The notes beneath the pieces were generated by a model that was not told the DNA's origin, did not search any database, and saw nothing but the letters and a program-made list of their open reading frames with translations. Made by a program: the position numbers and the translations under genes. From Pseudanabaena sp. M085S1SP2A07QC (GTDB lineage Bacteria; Cyanobacteriota; Cyanobacteriia; Pseudanabaenales; Pseudanabaenaceae), in contig JADBWK010000011.1 of assembly GCA_020404895.1 (NCBI GenBank), forward strand, positions 1 through 48,903: 48,903 bases of DNA, given 5' to 3'. Below are positions 32,196-40,802 of this stretch, piece by piece. How positions within the stretch are numbered: the first letter of the stretch is position 1; each line of letters begins with the position of its first letter.

Positions 32196-34490
32196 ATGAC
32201 TATGCTCGGTAAAACCCTAACTGGGCGCTATAAAATCGTCAAGCAACTTGGCGGCGGCGGCTTTAGCCACACCTTTATTGCCGAAGATGGATATCTGCCC
32301 GATCACCCTACCTGTGTGATCAAGCAGCTTAAGCCTGCGTCATCGCAAGCAGAAATTTTAAAAGTCTCCCGTGAACTATTCGATAACGAAGCAAAGGTAC
32401 TTTATCGTTTAGGACGACATGAATGCATTCCTAGCTTGTTAGCACACTTTGAAGAAGACGAAGAATTTTTTCTGGCACAGGAATTGATTGAAGGTGATGT
32501 ACTAACTCAAGAAATTAAGCGTGGTGAATGTCTGGGAGAGCAATACACGATTGATTTTCTCACCGATATTTTGCACACCCTCGATTTTGTGCATCGCCAA
32601 CAGGTCATTCACCGCGATATTAAGCCGAGTAATTTGATCCGTCGTGCTAGTGACAAAAAAATTGTCTTGATTGATTTTGGAGCAGTCAAAGAAGTTAGCA
32701 CTCAGCCAATTAGTCAGTTAGGACATACTTCAAGTTTAGTAATTGGCTCACCTGGATATATGCCCAACGAGCAATATAGCGGCAAGACCATGTTTGCTAG
32801 TGATATCTATGCGATCGGGGTGATTTCCATCCAAGCAATGACTGGACTATTGCCAAACCAGATTCCCGAAGATCAAATTACTAGTGAGTTTTGCTGGCGT
32901 GATCGCGCTAAAGTCACACCAACATTGGCAGATGTGATTGATAAAATGGTGCGCTTTGATTTTCGACAACGATATCAATCAGCTAATGAAGTATTGGAAG
33001 CGTTGCAACCTCTACTAATCCAATCTCAAGCTCAGACTGTTTTTAGCAAATTTAAACCGCTAGATCTGAGCGAGTTAAAACCGATTGCGAGTAACGAATC
33101 TACTAAGAGTCCTCAGGCAAAGCTTATTGATGAAGTCTCAGATGATCTTGAGATGAGTGAAGACCCTGTTCGGGCGAAGAAATTGGTATGCCTAGTATGT
33201 ACTGGCATCTTAGAAAACGATATCAACCGTTTAAACAACTTCAGCTTTGTGGAATTACTGGAAGATTTATATCAACAATATCCAACTGTTGAAGCATTGA
33301 AGGAGAACTTAGTAAAGTCCGTCAAAACTATCTCTGTTCAAAAACAGCGCCAATATTTAATTGTTGCCAAAATAGTTTTTAATGCAACTTCTAAATTCTA
33401 TCAACAATCACCAGTATCAGTAATTTCTGAATCAATAAGTTCTGCTCAATGTAATCCAAATTCTCAAAAAATTAGTCAACCACTTGCCTATTCAGTAGAT
33501 CGTCTAGTCATTAATGCAGGTTCGGCGCAGCTAATTGCTCCTCTCAATACTTCTCAAAATAGCTTAATCGAAGAGCCTCTAAACGAATCGTTGGTTGCAG
33601 AATTACCATCAGAGACTCAGTCTGGTTTTTCGGAAGATGAATTGTCACTTCTCGATCCCTATTTAGACGACAATGCCGATATTTATGCATGGGTCGCGCA
33701 TAACATTAATATCGATGCTCAACAAATGCGCCTAAAAAAGCTGTTGTTTTATACCTATCAAGATGTTTGGCAAAGCGATCTGCGTCAATTAAATAGCATT
33801 GACTGGGCAAGTCTCTTAAGAGAACTAGTCTCATTTATGCCTACTTTTCTCCAATTGCAAGCTTTACTGCAAGAAGCCGTTCAAAGAGTATCAAAACCTG
33901 CGGAATATATCGTGATTGGTAATCTGCTACTGACTAAATTAGAACCACTTTATCCCGATCGCAATGATGCAAATAATCTTGAAACGATCGCGCCACCGAT
34001 TTCGCCAGTTAATCAATACAGCTCTCCCTTAAACAATCAAAGTCACAATAAAATTCCATTTGATCCACGCATTGCCTTAGACTTATTTGACTTGCGATTA
34101 GAACTAATACGATTCACGAGTTCTATGCGTGCAAAAATCCTATTGTTTTCGGTACTTTACTATCCCTTTGATCCCGATCGCGATAATTGGCATGACTTGG
34201 GATCGCATCGTCTAGATGGATTGCTACGGCAATTATTTTATGCTTATCCTTCCTTTGAGAAAGCAGAAAAATCGGTCTGGCAAATAGCGCGATCGCTAAG
34301 TGAACCAAGTGCCTACGATCAGGCTGCTAGTTATATTCTCCAAGTGGTCAAGACTCTATACGATCAGCTTGAAGCTAAATTAATGCTACATCCTGCGGAA
34401 GGGAAGCAAGCCCCATCAGAAGATACTGACTTCACACAACCAAGTGCGCTCTCTCATAGCAATGATGATGATACTTGTCAGTTTGCATGA
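32196..34490 (+). CDS. Ser/Thr protein kinase with three C-terminal helical repeats
   Basis: This eukaryotic-type (Hanks) kinase has 764 residues. The glycine loop LGGGGFSHTF is near 18-27, the ATP lysine K43 in VIKQL, the HRD loop at 139-141 and the DFG at 160-162. SPGYMPNEQY follows. After the kinase domain (to about 275) come three divergent copies of a 75-85-residue helical unit at about 326-402, 510-585 and 643-722. Each has a K(L/I)LLF-like opening, LL(R/E)(E/Q)L, YP and a closing LY. They are separated by Ser/Asn/Gln-rich linkers. No transmembrane segment is visible, so it is probably cytosolic. The repeats may bind partners or substrates, which is inference. Confidence 0.9.
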   Translation: MTMLGKTLTGRYKIVKQLGGGGFSHTFIAEDGYLPDHPTCVIKQLKPASSQAEILKVSRELFDNEAKVLYRLGRHECIPSLLAHFEEDEEFFLAQELIEGDVLTQEIKRGECLGEQYTIDFLTDILHTLDFVHRQQVIHRDIKPSNLIRRASDKKIVLIDFGAVKEVSTQPISQLGHTSSLVIGSPGYMPNEQYSGKTMFASDIYAIGVISIQAMTGLLPNQIPEDQITSEFCWRDRAKVTPTLADVIDKMVRFDFRQRYQSANEVLEALQPLLIQSQAQTVFSKFKPLDLSELKPIASNESTKSPQAKLIDEVSDDLEMSEDPVRAKKLVCLVCTGILENDINRLNNFSFVELLEDLYQQYPTVEALKENLVKSVKTISVQKQRQYLIVAKIVFNATSKFYQQSPVSVISESISSAQCNPNSQKISQPLAYSVDRLVINAGSAQLIAPLNTSQNSLIEEPLNESLVAELPSETQSGFSEDELSLLDPYLDDNADIYAWVAHNINIDAQQMRLKKLLFYTYQDVWQSDLRQLNSIDWASLLRELVSFMPTFLQLQALLQEAVQRVSKPAEYIVIGNLLLTKLEPLYPDRNDANNLETIAPPISPVNQYSSPLNNQSHNKIPFDPRIALDLFDLRLELIRFTSSMRAKILLFSVLYYPFDPDRDNWHDLGSHRLDGLLRQLFYAYPSFEKAEKSVWQIARSLSEPSAYDQAASYILQVVKTLYDQLEAKLMLHPAEGKQAPSEDTDFTQPSALSHSNDDDTCQFA

Positions 34491-34584
34491 CATTGGGATA
34501 ATGTGCGATCGCCTTTCACACTCAAAATTTGTGAGTTAAGTAATTGCGGTTGCTAAATGTTTGCAAACCTAATATTCGTCTTTG

Positions 34585-34703
34585 ATATAGCAATGTAAGT
34601 TTTGCTTAGGACATAAAACCCAAAAGATGAGTGGCGGCGCTTCGCGCCGCCACTCATCTTTTGGGTTTTGATTTGTCTTAGCTATCTCTTACGTTGCTAT
34701 ATA
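34585..34703 (+). mobile_element. MITE family A, copy 3
   Basis: It has the same ends and inner blocks as copies 1 and 2. The perfectly paired core is AGATGAGTGGCGGCGC, with a TTC loop. The element runs into the 5' end of the following gene. It supplies the in-frame stop at 34614 and the only nearby start candidate, a TTG at 34668. Confidence 0.9.
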
Positions 34704-36164
34704 GGTAATAATTGGCAGTCAGATGTAGCTAAGCCTAGCTCATTAGGTATTAATTCTATTTACTTTAATGACGCAAATCCTAATCGCTATGAATTAATAC
34801 TCCCAAAATATGCCGATACTACGAATGGAATTACTTCTCTTTGGGCAGGTATATCTCGCTATACGCGCCTAACTAGAAAGACAAAAACACCAAAAGAATC
34901 AATTGTTCGAGATATTGCCGCTTCCGTTGCTGCACCGATCTTAACCGCCTATACAATTTGGATTTTGCAACAAGCAAAGGTAAAACAACTCGCCCGCATT
35001 TACTTCTTAGCAAGGGATGGGGAAATGTTGCTGAAAATCGCCAAGGAGCTTGCTCCGAAGATTTATCCAGAAGTAGAACTGCGTTATCTCTATGTCAGTC
35101 GTCAAGCGTTGAGAATGCCTGGGCTAACGAAAATCAACAAGGCTTTTTGGGAATGGATGTTTGATGATACGACTTTTTTTACAATTGATAGTCTACTAGC
35201 CCGAATGTGTCTCGATCGCCAATCTGCCAAGCCAATTTTTGAGTCGTTAGGTTATCCCGAAGCATTTTGGCATAAGGATTTAATGGCAAAAGAAAGAACT
35301 TCGCTGCGAACTAAGTTAGAGCAGCATCAACCTTTACAGACATTAGTTCTCCAAGTTGCCGAGCAAAAACGCGAAGTCTTAAAAGCTTATTTACAGCAGG
35401 AGAAAATGCTTGATGGACAGGCATTTGGCTTGGTTGATGTCGGCTGGCGCGGCAGTTTGCAACTTTCTATAGAAAATGCTTTTGAGATATTTGGTACTAG
35501 GATGCCCGTCGGGTTCTATTTTGCCTTGGATAAACCCACTGGTGGGCTTAAGCATAAAGGAGAAGCCCTTGCCTTTTTCTTTAATTTAAACAACTCTGTA
35601 GGACTTCGCAATGATATCGACTATCGTTATGTGCCTGCGATGGAAGTCTTTTGTGCAGGCTGTGAAGGCACAACCCTTGAGTATACTTTGCAAGTTGATG
35701 GTTCTGTAGTTCCATTGCTCAAGCATAAAAATAATGAACCCGCTCTGGGCTGGGGGCTAAAATCTTTTCAGCAATCTGTAGTAGCTTTTGTGCGTCTTCT
35801 GGTGGAGCGATCGCCTGCTGATTTTTCTTTCGATACTTCTCCAAAATTATTGCGTGAAGCCTTAGATGAAATGTTTCTTGCATTTAATAACTCACCAACG
35901 CAACAGGAGGCAGAGGCATTCATGGATTGTCCATTTTTTGATGATCCCAATGAGCTTTATCATTTTTATTGGGCAATGCCTTTACGCTTAGGTGATGTTA
36001 TTAAATATGCGATCGCAAAACAGGATGGCTTTAATGTGCATCGTAATGCATGGAGTGAGGCAAGTCTGCAAGTTAGCTCTCCACTGGTCAAAAAATTAGT
36101 ACCCTTGGCGATTATCCAACGCAAGTTGCTGAAGCGGTTAAAAAAATTGCTTTTGCCTAAATAA
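34668..36164 (+). pseudogene. HAD-type (COG5610-like) protein lacking its N-terminal region, fused to a MITE
   Basis: The frame encodes 498 residues. The first dozen (MICLSYLLRCYI) come from MITE copy 3, starting at TTG. The rest resembles large HAD-superfamily/O-antigen-associated proteins: ILQQAKVKQLARIYFLARDG, then ELRYLYVSRQALRMPG and FGLVDVGWRGSLQLS. The catalytic HAD motif (FDxFDT), expected about 150 residues earlier, is absent. No room for it exists between the MITE and the kinase gene. There is no ATG before residue about 118. The long intact frame suggests recent truncation or continued function of the C-terminal part. Confidence 0.7.
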
Positions 36165-36170
36165 TTAGCT

Positions 36171-36207
36171 CAATAAGTAAGGTGGGCGTAGCCCACCTTA
36201 CTTATTG
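36171..36207 (+). terminator. Hairpin terminator after the HAD-type gene
   Basis: A perfect 17-bp stem (36171-36187 with 36191-36207) has a GTA loop and is followed by GGGTTTT. It starts seven bases after the stop codon. Confidence 0.75.
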
Positions 36208-36239
36208 GGTTTTAGCCAGAAGCATTGTAAAATTTGGTT

Positions 36240-37370
36240 ATGAGTGTATTGAGTCAAAATAAAATTATTGAACCAGCCCTTGCTGCGGTAAAGCAACGCC
36301 TAGAATCAGGTGGTGCATTGCTTCCTGATTCCCCTGAAAACTTGCTAGAGGTTGTTGGCATTCTCAAAAGCTATGGTGTAGTACTGGGTGAATATTATCG
36401 GAATCTCACCTATATTTCTGAACATCAGTTTCTCGTATTTTTTCCATTTTTTAAGTTTTTTAATGGTGATTTTTCCCTAAATAAACTCGGTCGCCATTTG
36501 TGGCACGATCGCATCAATTTTGAATTTGCCGAATATTGCATGAAAGCAATGTTTTGGCATGGTGGTGGCGGTCTAGATGCATATTTAGACTCCGAAGAAT
36601 TTAAAAAACTTGCCAAGTTAGCGATCAATGCCAAAGTTGTTAGGAATCCATTAACGGCTTTAGTAAATCAATTATTTCCAGATTTTTTGCTAGAGCAGGT
36701 GCGATTAATGACCTACTACAGTGCTCTGGGGTATTTTTGGTCGTTTATGTCGCCGCTGTTTCTAGACTTAAGCGATCGCTATGATCGTGGTGAAGTTAAA
36801 AGCATTCCCGATGTCGTTCAGCATGTTCAAAATGGGCTAGTTGCATCTGCTAGTGTGCCTTATATTTATAAAGTATCGATCAATGGCAAAGACTACGAAA
36901 TCGTACCTGCATCAGCAAATTTGACATTCTTAATGGATACAGCAGTACCCTATGTGGAGGCTGTATTTTTCCGATCTTTTCCATTTCGCGGCACAGTTTC
37001 TTACAATGCCCAAGCGCATCAAATTTCTACGGAAATTTCGCAATTCAACTATGGTGTACTATACGCCGATCATCTACCTGTAGGCGGTGCAGGGATTCCA
37101 CCCACATTGTTGATGCAAGATATGCGACATTTTTTGCCAGACTATTTACATGAGATTTACAAAAAAAGCGATCGCGGTGAAGAGGATTTACTGGTCAAGA
37201 TTTGTCTTTCTTTCCAAAAGTCGATGTTTTGCGTAACTACAGCCGCTCTGCGTGGTTTAGCACCCCATGCGCTGGAAACTGAAGATCCTCAAGAAAAGCA
37301 AGCCAATGACAAATTTCTTGCTCCTTTTTTAGATCGTCTATCGCGATCGCGTTTATATACAATGCAGTAA
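36240..37370 (+). CDS. cupB: CO2-hydration protein of the NDH-1 CO2-uptake complex (ChpX/ChpY family)
   Basis: This 376-residue protein is of the cyanobacterial CupA/CupB (ChpY/ChpX) family. It docks on specialised NDH-1 complexes and converts CO2 to bicarbonate at the thylakoid membrane. Signatures are FEFAEYCMKAMFWHGGGGLD, TYYSALGYFWSFMSPLF, VPYIYKVSINGKDYEIVP and HLPVGGAGIPPTLLMQDM. CupA genes usually sit with ndhF3/ndhD3, whereas this gene is alone. That favours the constitutive, low-affinity CupB type, so the symbol is tentative. The ATG at 36240 is preferred over TTG 36234. The stop codon lies inside a perfect bidirectional terminator. Confidence 0.88.
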   Translation: MSVLSQNKIIEPALAAVKQRLESGGALLPDSPENLLEVVGILKSYGVVLGEYYRNLTYISEHQFLVFFPFFKFFNGDFSLNKLGRHLWHDRINFEFAEYCMKAMFWHGGGGLDAYLDSEEFKKLAKLAINAKVVRNPLTALVNQLFPDFLLEQVRLMTYYSALGYFWSFMSPLFLDLSDRYDRGEVKSIPDVVQHVQNGLVASASVPYIYKVSINGKDYEIVPASANLTFLMDTAVPYVEAVFFRSFPFRGTVSYNAQAHQISTEISQFNYGVLYADHLPVGGAGIPPTLLMQDMRHFLPDYLHEIYKKSDRGEEDLLVKICLSFQKSMFCVTTAALRGLAPHALETEDPQEKQANDKFLAPFLDRLSRSRLYTMQ

Positions 37371-37409
37371 AGAAAATAGCGGCGCTAAGCGCCGCTATTT
37401 TCTTTACTG
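37365..37409. terminator. Bidirectional terminator between cupB and devC
   Basis: Perfect 22-base arms (37365-37386 and 37388-37409) are separated by one base, and the arms contain the cupB stop codon. The A- and T-rich outer parts allow use by both convergent genes. Confidence 0.88.
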
Positions 37410-37419
37410 ATTGATCTTA

Positions 37420-38805
37420 CTAGCCGAAGATTTCCGCAGGATCGGCAGATTGGACTTTGCGAAGTGATATCGCACCAGAAATCACACACATAAATATCGT
37501 TAATATCATGACTGGAATCGCCTTGTCCCAAATATATAGAGGCAATAATGTCGCATTTTTGGTGAGATTATATAGAAAAAAAGAAATTCCTAATCCTGGG
37601 ATAAAGCCTAGAATCGATAGGGCAAAAGCTTCTTGAATTACAACTTGAGCTAAATATAGATTTCCATATCCCATAGCTTTGAGAGTTGCATATTCCGCAA
37701 GATGATCGGAAACATCAGTATAAAGAATCTGATAGACAATCACGATCCCCACAATGAAACCCATCACAGTTCCAAGAGTAAAAATAAAGCCGATCGCAGT
37801 GCTTTTTTGCCAATAGCCTTTCTCAAAGTCAATATAGCCTTGGATCGTCAAGATTCTAGTATCATCGATCGCAGCATCCTCAGTCTTTTTAAGATCTTCA
37901 ACTGTCAAATCAGATTTGGAAATCACTACTTTGTTCTTATCTTCTTCACTAGTGATTTTGCCATCTGCACTGATCTTCTCTTGATACAAACTCCGAATTC
38001 GTTTGCCATCGGGTTGTAATTTTTCACGCGGCAAAACTACTTTGTCACTGGGCTGGCTAAGGATAAAGTTTCGCATCGCTTCATAGGGAGATGCGTCAGG
38101 TTTTAGATTAATCAATCCAACATTAATTAATCCCGCACGTCGATTATCAAAAATTCTTAGGAAGTTAGTGTCACTAGTAATCATTGCGCCATCAGCGGCA
38201 AAAGATGCTCCTAGCTCAAATAGTCCGCCGATTGTCAGTTTGCGATTAGCAACTTCACGGCTGACCAATTTATTGCAGACAAAAGCTTCATCATTAAATT
38301 GCGATTTTAAGGCTAAGGTACCACATTCGCCAACAATTGGACCGAATTCCGCACGAGAAGCCCGATCGAATAGAACTACGTCTTGAGTTTTAACGCGATC
38401 AATATTGGATATGGAACCTGGCATCTTAAAAACCTTAGCATCAGGATTTGCGCCTAGGACTAGAATGTTGCGAGTTTGTCCTGCTGGGTCTTCTTTGATT
38501 TTCCATGCGCCAATGCCCATGTAAAGAGGGTTTACTGAAGCGACTTCTTTCATGCCTAAAGCTTGATATAGGCGACGCTGAGAGAAGTTCCGCATCCCTA
38601 CTAAGTTAGTAGATTGGGGGCTAATAATCACTAGGTCGCCCACCAAATTACTTTGTAGTCGAATCGCGCTATTAAATAGAGCATCGCGGAATCCTAATTG
38701 CAAAAACATTAAGACCACTGCAAAAGTAATTCCTGCGATCGCAACTAGTAGACGGCTTTTTTCGTAAGTAAGTTGTAGCCAAGCAAGAGGTACGGCAAAA
38801 ATCAT
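37420..38805 (-). CDS. devC: DevC-type ABC exporter permease
   Basis: This is the MacB/FtsX-like permease of the DevBCA export system, which in heterocyst-formers exports glycolipids and in others unknown substrates. N-terminal helix LVAIAGITFAVVLMFLQLGF, a large periplasmic domain (QSNLVGDLVIISPQS), and three C-terminal helices ending with KVQSADPAEIFG are typical. The length of 461 exceeds the usual 385-390. The extra part is a charged stretch at about 265-320 (PDGKRIRSLYQEKISADGK, then NKVVISKSDLTVEDL) just before GYIDFEKGYW. DevB lies upstream in the same direction. The ATPase DevA, normally next to devC, is missing here, because cupB converges immediately downstream. Confidence 0.9.
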   Translation of the reverse strand: MIFAVPLAWLQLTYEKSRLLVAIAGITFAVVLMFLQLGFRDALFNSAIRLQSNLVGDLVIISPQSTNLVGMRNFSQRRLYQALGMKEVASVNPLYMGIGAWKIKEDPAGQTRNILVLGANPDAKVFKMPGSISNIDRVKTQDVVLFDRASRAEFGPIVGECGTLALKSQFNDEAFVCNKLVSREVANRKLTIGGLFELGASFAADGAMITSDTNFLRIFDNRRAGLINVGLINLKPDASPYEAMRNFILSQPSDKVVLPREKLQPDGKRIRSLYQEKISADGKITSEEDKNKVVISKSDLTVEDLKKTEDAAIDDTRILTIQGYIDFEKGYWQKSTAIGFIFTLGTVMGFIVGIVIVYQILYTDVSDHLAEYATLKAMGYGNLYLAQVVIQEAFALSILGFIPGLGISFFLYNLTKNATLLPLYIWDKAIPVMILTIFMCVISGAISLRKVQSADPAEIFG

Positions 38806-38833
38806 AAATTCATCTAGCGATTTTAAAAAATAT

Positions 38834-38876
38834 TTGAAAGTTAATGGGAGTGCAAATCGCTCTCATTAACTTTCAA
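38834..38876 (-). terminator. Hairpin at the devB stop, between devB and devC
   Basis: A 17-bp stem (38834-38850 with 38860-38876, one mismatch) contains the devB stop codon and lies 29 bases before the devC ATG. It could attenuate devC relative to devB rather than end the transcript. Confidence 0.55.
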
Positions 38877-40125
38877 TCTTGACTCTGACTTGCAAATTAG
38901 TAAGCCCTGAGACTTTTTTACTGTCATCTAGCTTGATCTTAACCTCGATTACCCGCACATCAGTTTTGGCGGCTGGGTCAGTGCCAAGCACATCATTTTT
39001 TGCAATCCGTAAACCAATGCGATCGACTTTGCCAGTAATCAGACCTTCAAAAGCTTCACTCTCAATCGTGGCAGTCTGTCCAACCTTGATTTTGCCGATA
39101 TCAGTCTCATAGATTTCTGCAACTACATACATCTGGCTAGTATTGCCAAGATCCATGACTCCATTTGTCTGGCTGACGACTTCACCAGTTTTAGAGTTGA
39201 TTTTAAGAACTTGTCCATCAATCGGAGCACGAACTTGAGCTAGATCAAGATCAACTTCGGCTTTTTTGACATTGACCATTGCAGTTTGTAGTTGAGCTTC
39301 GGCAAATTGGACATCAGTCGGACGAACTTCTCTAATGCTACTAAGCAAACCCTGAGACTGACGCAACTGGAATTGCGCTTGCTGAATTTGTTGCTGAGCT
39401 TGCATAAATTGACCTTGCAGAGTCTCAACCTTGAGGCGATAAGTATCAAGAACAGTTTGGGAAATTGCGCCTTCCTTGAAAACTTCAAGAAAGCGATTGT
39501 AATCTCGACCTGCAATTTCTAATTCAGCCTTAATTCTGGAGGCATTGGCTTCTAAAGATTTGATATTGGCGGCGGCAGACATGACGTTACCTTCTTGGGC
39601 AACAATATCACCACTTTTTGCGCCTGAGCGAACTCTAGCAAGGTTGCGATCGCTTTCTTGAGCTTGGCTTTGGGCTTGGAGTAATGCTGCTACAGAGCGA
39701 TCGTAACTGTCAAGAATGGCGATCACTTGCCCTTGTTTGACGGTATCGCCTTCTTTGACCATCAATTTCACAATGCGCGATGTCCCCAGTGCTGAGGGTG
39801 AGGCAACTTTGATAACTTCGCCTTGTGGCTCTAATCGCCCTAATGCGCTGATGGTTTTTAGCTGATCTTTGGTGTTGGTATTGGTTGCTGGCGTAGGCGC
39901 GGCTGGGTTACTGCTAAAGCGTCCGAGCACAAACCAAATACTCACGCCCAGTGCGGCTAATGCAAGTGCGATCGCAGGGATTAAAAATTTGTTTGAGCTT
40001 TTGGAGCCTAGGGCGTTTTTCATATTGCTAGATTGATTTCTGGCAGAGGTGCTGGATGTATCTCTCATATTACTGATTTCCGTAAACGTTTCTACCTGTT
40101 TGTCCGCCTGTTCATCTACTTGCAT
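38866..40125 (-). CDS. devB: DevB-type membrane fusion protein (HlyD family)
   Basis: This periplasmic adaptor bridges the DevC permease to an outer-membrane channel. After a polar N-terminus, one membrane anchor lies at about residues 48-66 (FLIPAIALALAALGVSIWF). The biotinyl-lipoyl half-motif follows (EGDTVKQGQVIAILDSYD), then a long coiled-coil hairpin (about 140-270) rich in Gln and Ala, and the second half-motif AQVRAPIDGQVLKINSKTGE. The ATG at 40125 gives MQVDEQADKQVE. A frame open to 40185 adds 20 hydrophobic residues that do not fit the family. devC follows in the same direction. Confidence 0.9.
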   Translation of the reverse strand: MQVDEQADKQVETFTEISNMRDTSSTSARNQSSNMKNALGSKSSNKFLIPAIALALAALGVSIWFVLGRFSSNPAAPTPATNTNTKDQLKTISALGRLEPQGEVIKVASPSALGTSRIVKLMVKEGDTVKQGQVIAILDSYDRSVAALLQAQSQAQESDRNLARVRSGAKSGDIVAQEGNVMSAAANIKSLEANASRIKAELEIAGRDYNRFLEVFKEGAISQTVLDTYRLKVETLQGQFMQAQQQIQQAQFQLRQSQGLLSSIREVRPTDVQFAEAQLQTAMVNVKKAEVDLDLAQVRAPIDGQVLKINSKTGEVVSQTNGVMDLGNTSQMYVVAEIYETDIGKIKVGQTATIESEAFEGLITGKVDRIGLRIAKNDVLGTDPAAKTDVRVIEVKIKLDDSKKVSGLTNLQVRVKIES

Positions 40126-40802
40126 ATGCTCTTTGCCTCTATATACTTCAAACCAGATTTTAAAAACTAGCCAATAGTCTACCAAGCTATAACAGTTTGT
40201 CTATGCCTCAGGCATCCTACATTAGCGCTAACTTCGTAAAGTAAATTTAACGATTTTTCAGGATAAGGCGCTTACTTTCTTGTTTTTATGTGCGCGATCG
40301 CAAAAACCTTAACTCTAAAAGATCAACTCGCGATCGCAAAGTATGCACGCGATCGCAAAAATCCTAGTTTTAAAAGCAAGCTGCGATCGGTATGCCATAA
40401 ATGTATAGGCGATCGCCCCGCTCTAAAAAATACCCCAGCTATAATTTTTGAAGCATCACCACTCATACTCTTAACTAAGGATAAATTTTAGGGAACTCCT
40501 TAGGGCTTTTGGATACTTGTACAGCCCCAGAACTATAGCAATCATATTTTCTAAATCCTTGAATCTCAAATTTTTCTTCAATAAGTTTATATTCAGCAGC
40601 AGAACCACATCAGTAAGGATTATGAATTTTATGAGAACACATCGGAGTCCTTTATCTACATGGATTTCATCCGCAAAATGCTTAGAAATCTTACTGCTGT
40701 CAATTCTTAAATGCTTTCTTAAGTAGGTTCTACTTTATTTTGATGATGATTGATATAAAATATATTGAGCATACTGCGGTTTACAAATAGGCGATCGCGA
40801 TC
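40126..40802. other. 677-base intergenic region between devB and dnaG
   Basis: The first part holds a dense HIP1 cluster (40294-40416). The second part (about 40430-40800) is AT-rich. Its only open frames are short and low in complexity (for example 40517-40726, whose product is rich in Phe, Ile and Ser), and I do not consider them genes. No long hairpin is present, in contrast with other gaps. Promoters of the divergent devB and dnaG genes must lie here. Confidence 0.45.
40294..40416. repeat. Dense HIP1 cluster
   Basis: Four complete GCGATCGC octamers (40294, 40330, 40349, 40409) and one near match (40383) fall within 123 bases. Each of the first three is followed by CAAA, and two repeat units share a CCTnnnTnTAAAAG-like stretch. 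This suggests partly degenerate tandem duplication. Confidence 0.8.

Noticed and set aside
40288-40491. 67-codon frame over the HIP1 cluster
   Set aside because: Its codons are mostly HIP1 repeat translations (AIAK, DRK) and it has no family resemblance or ribosome-binding site.
40517-40726. 69-codon frame upstream of dnaG
   Set aside because: Low-complexity Phe/Ile/Ser-rich product without recognisable motifs; probably chance in AT-rich DNA.
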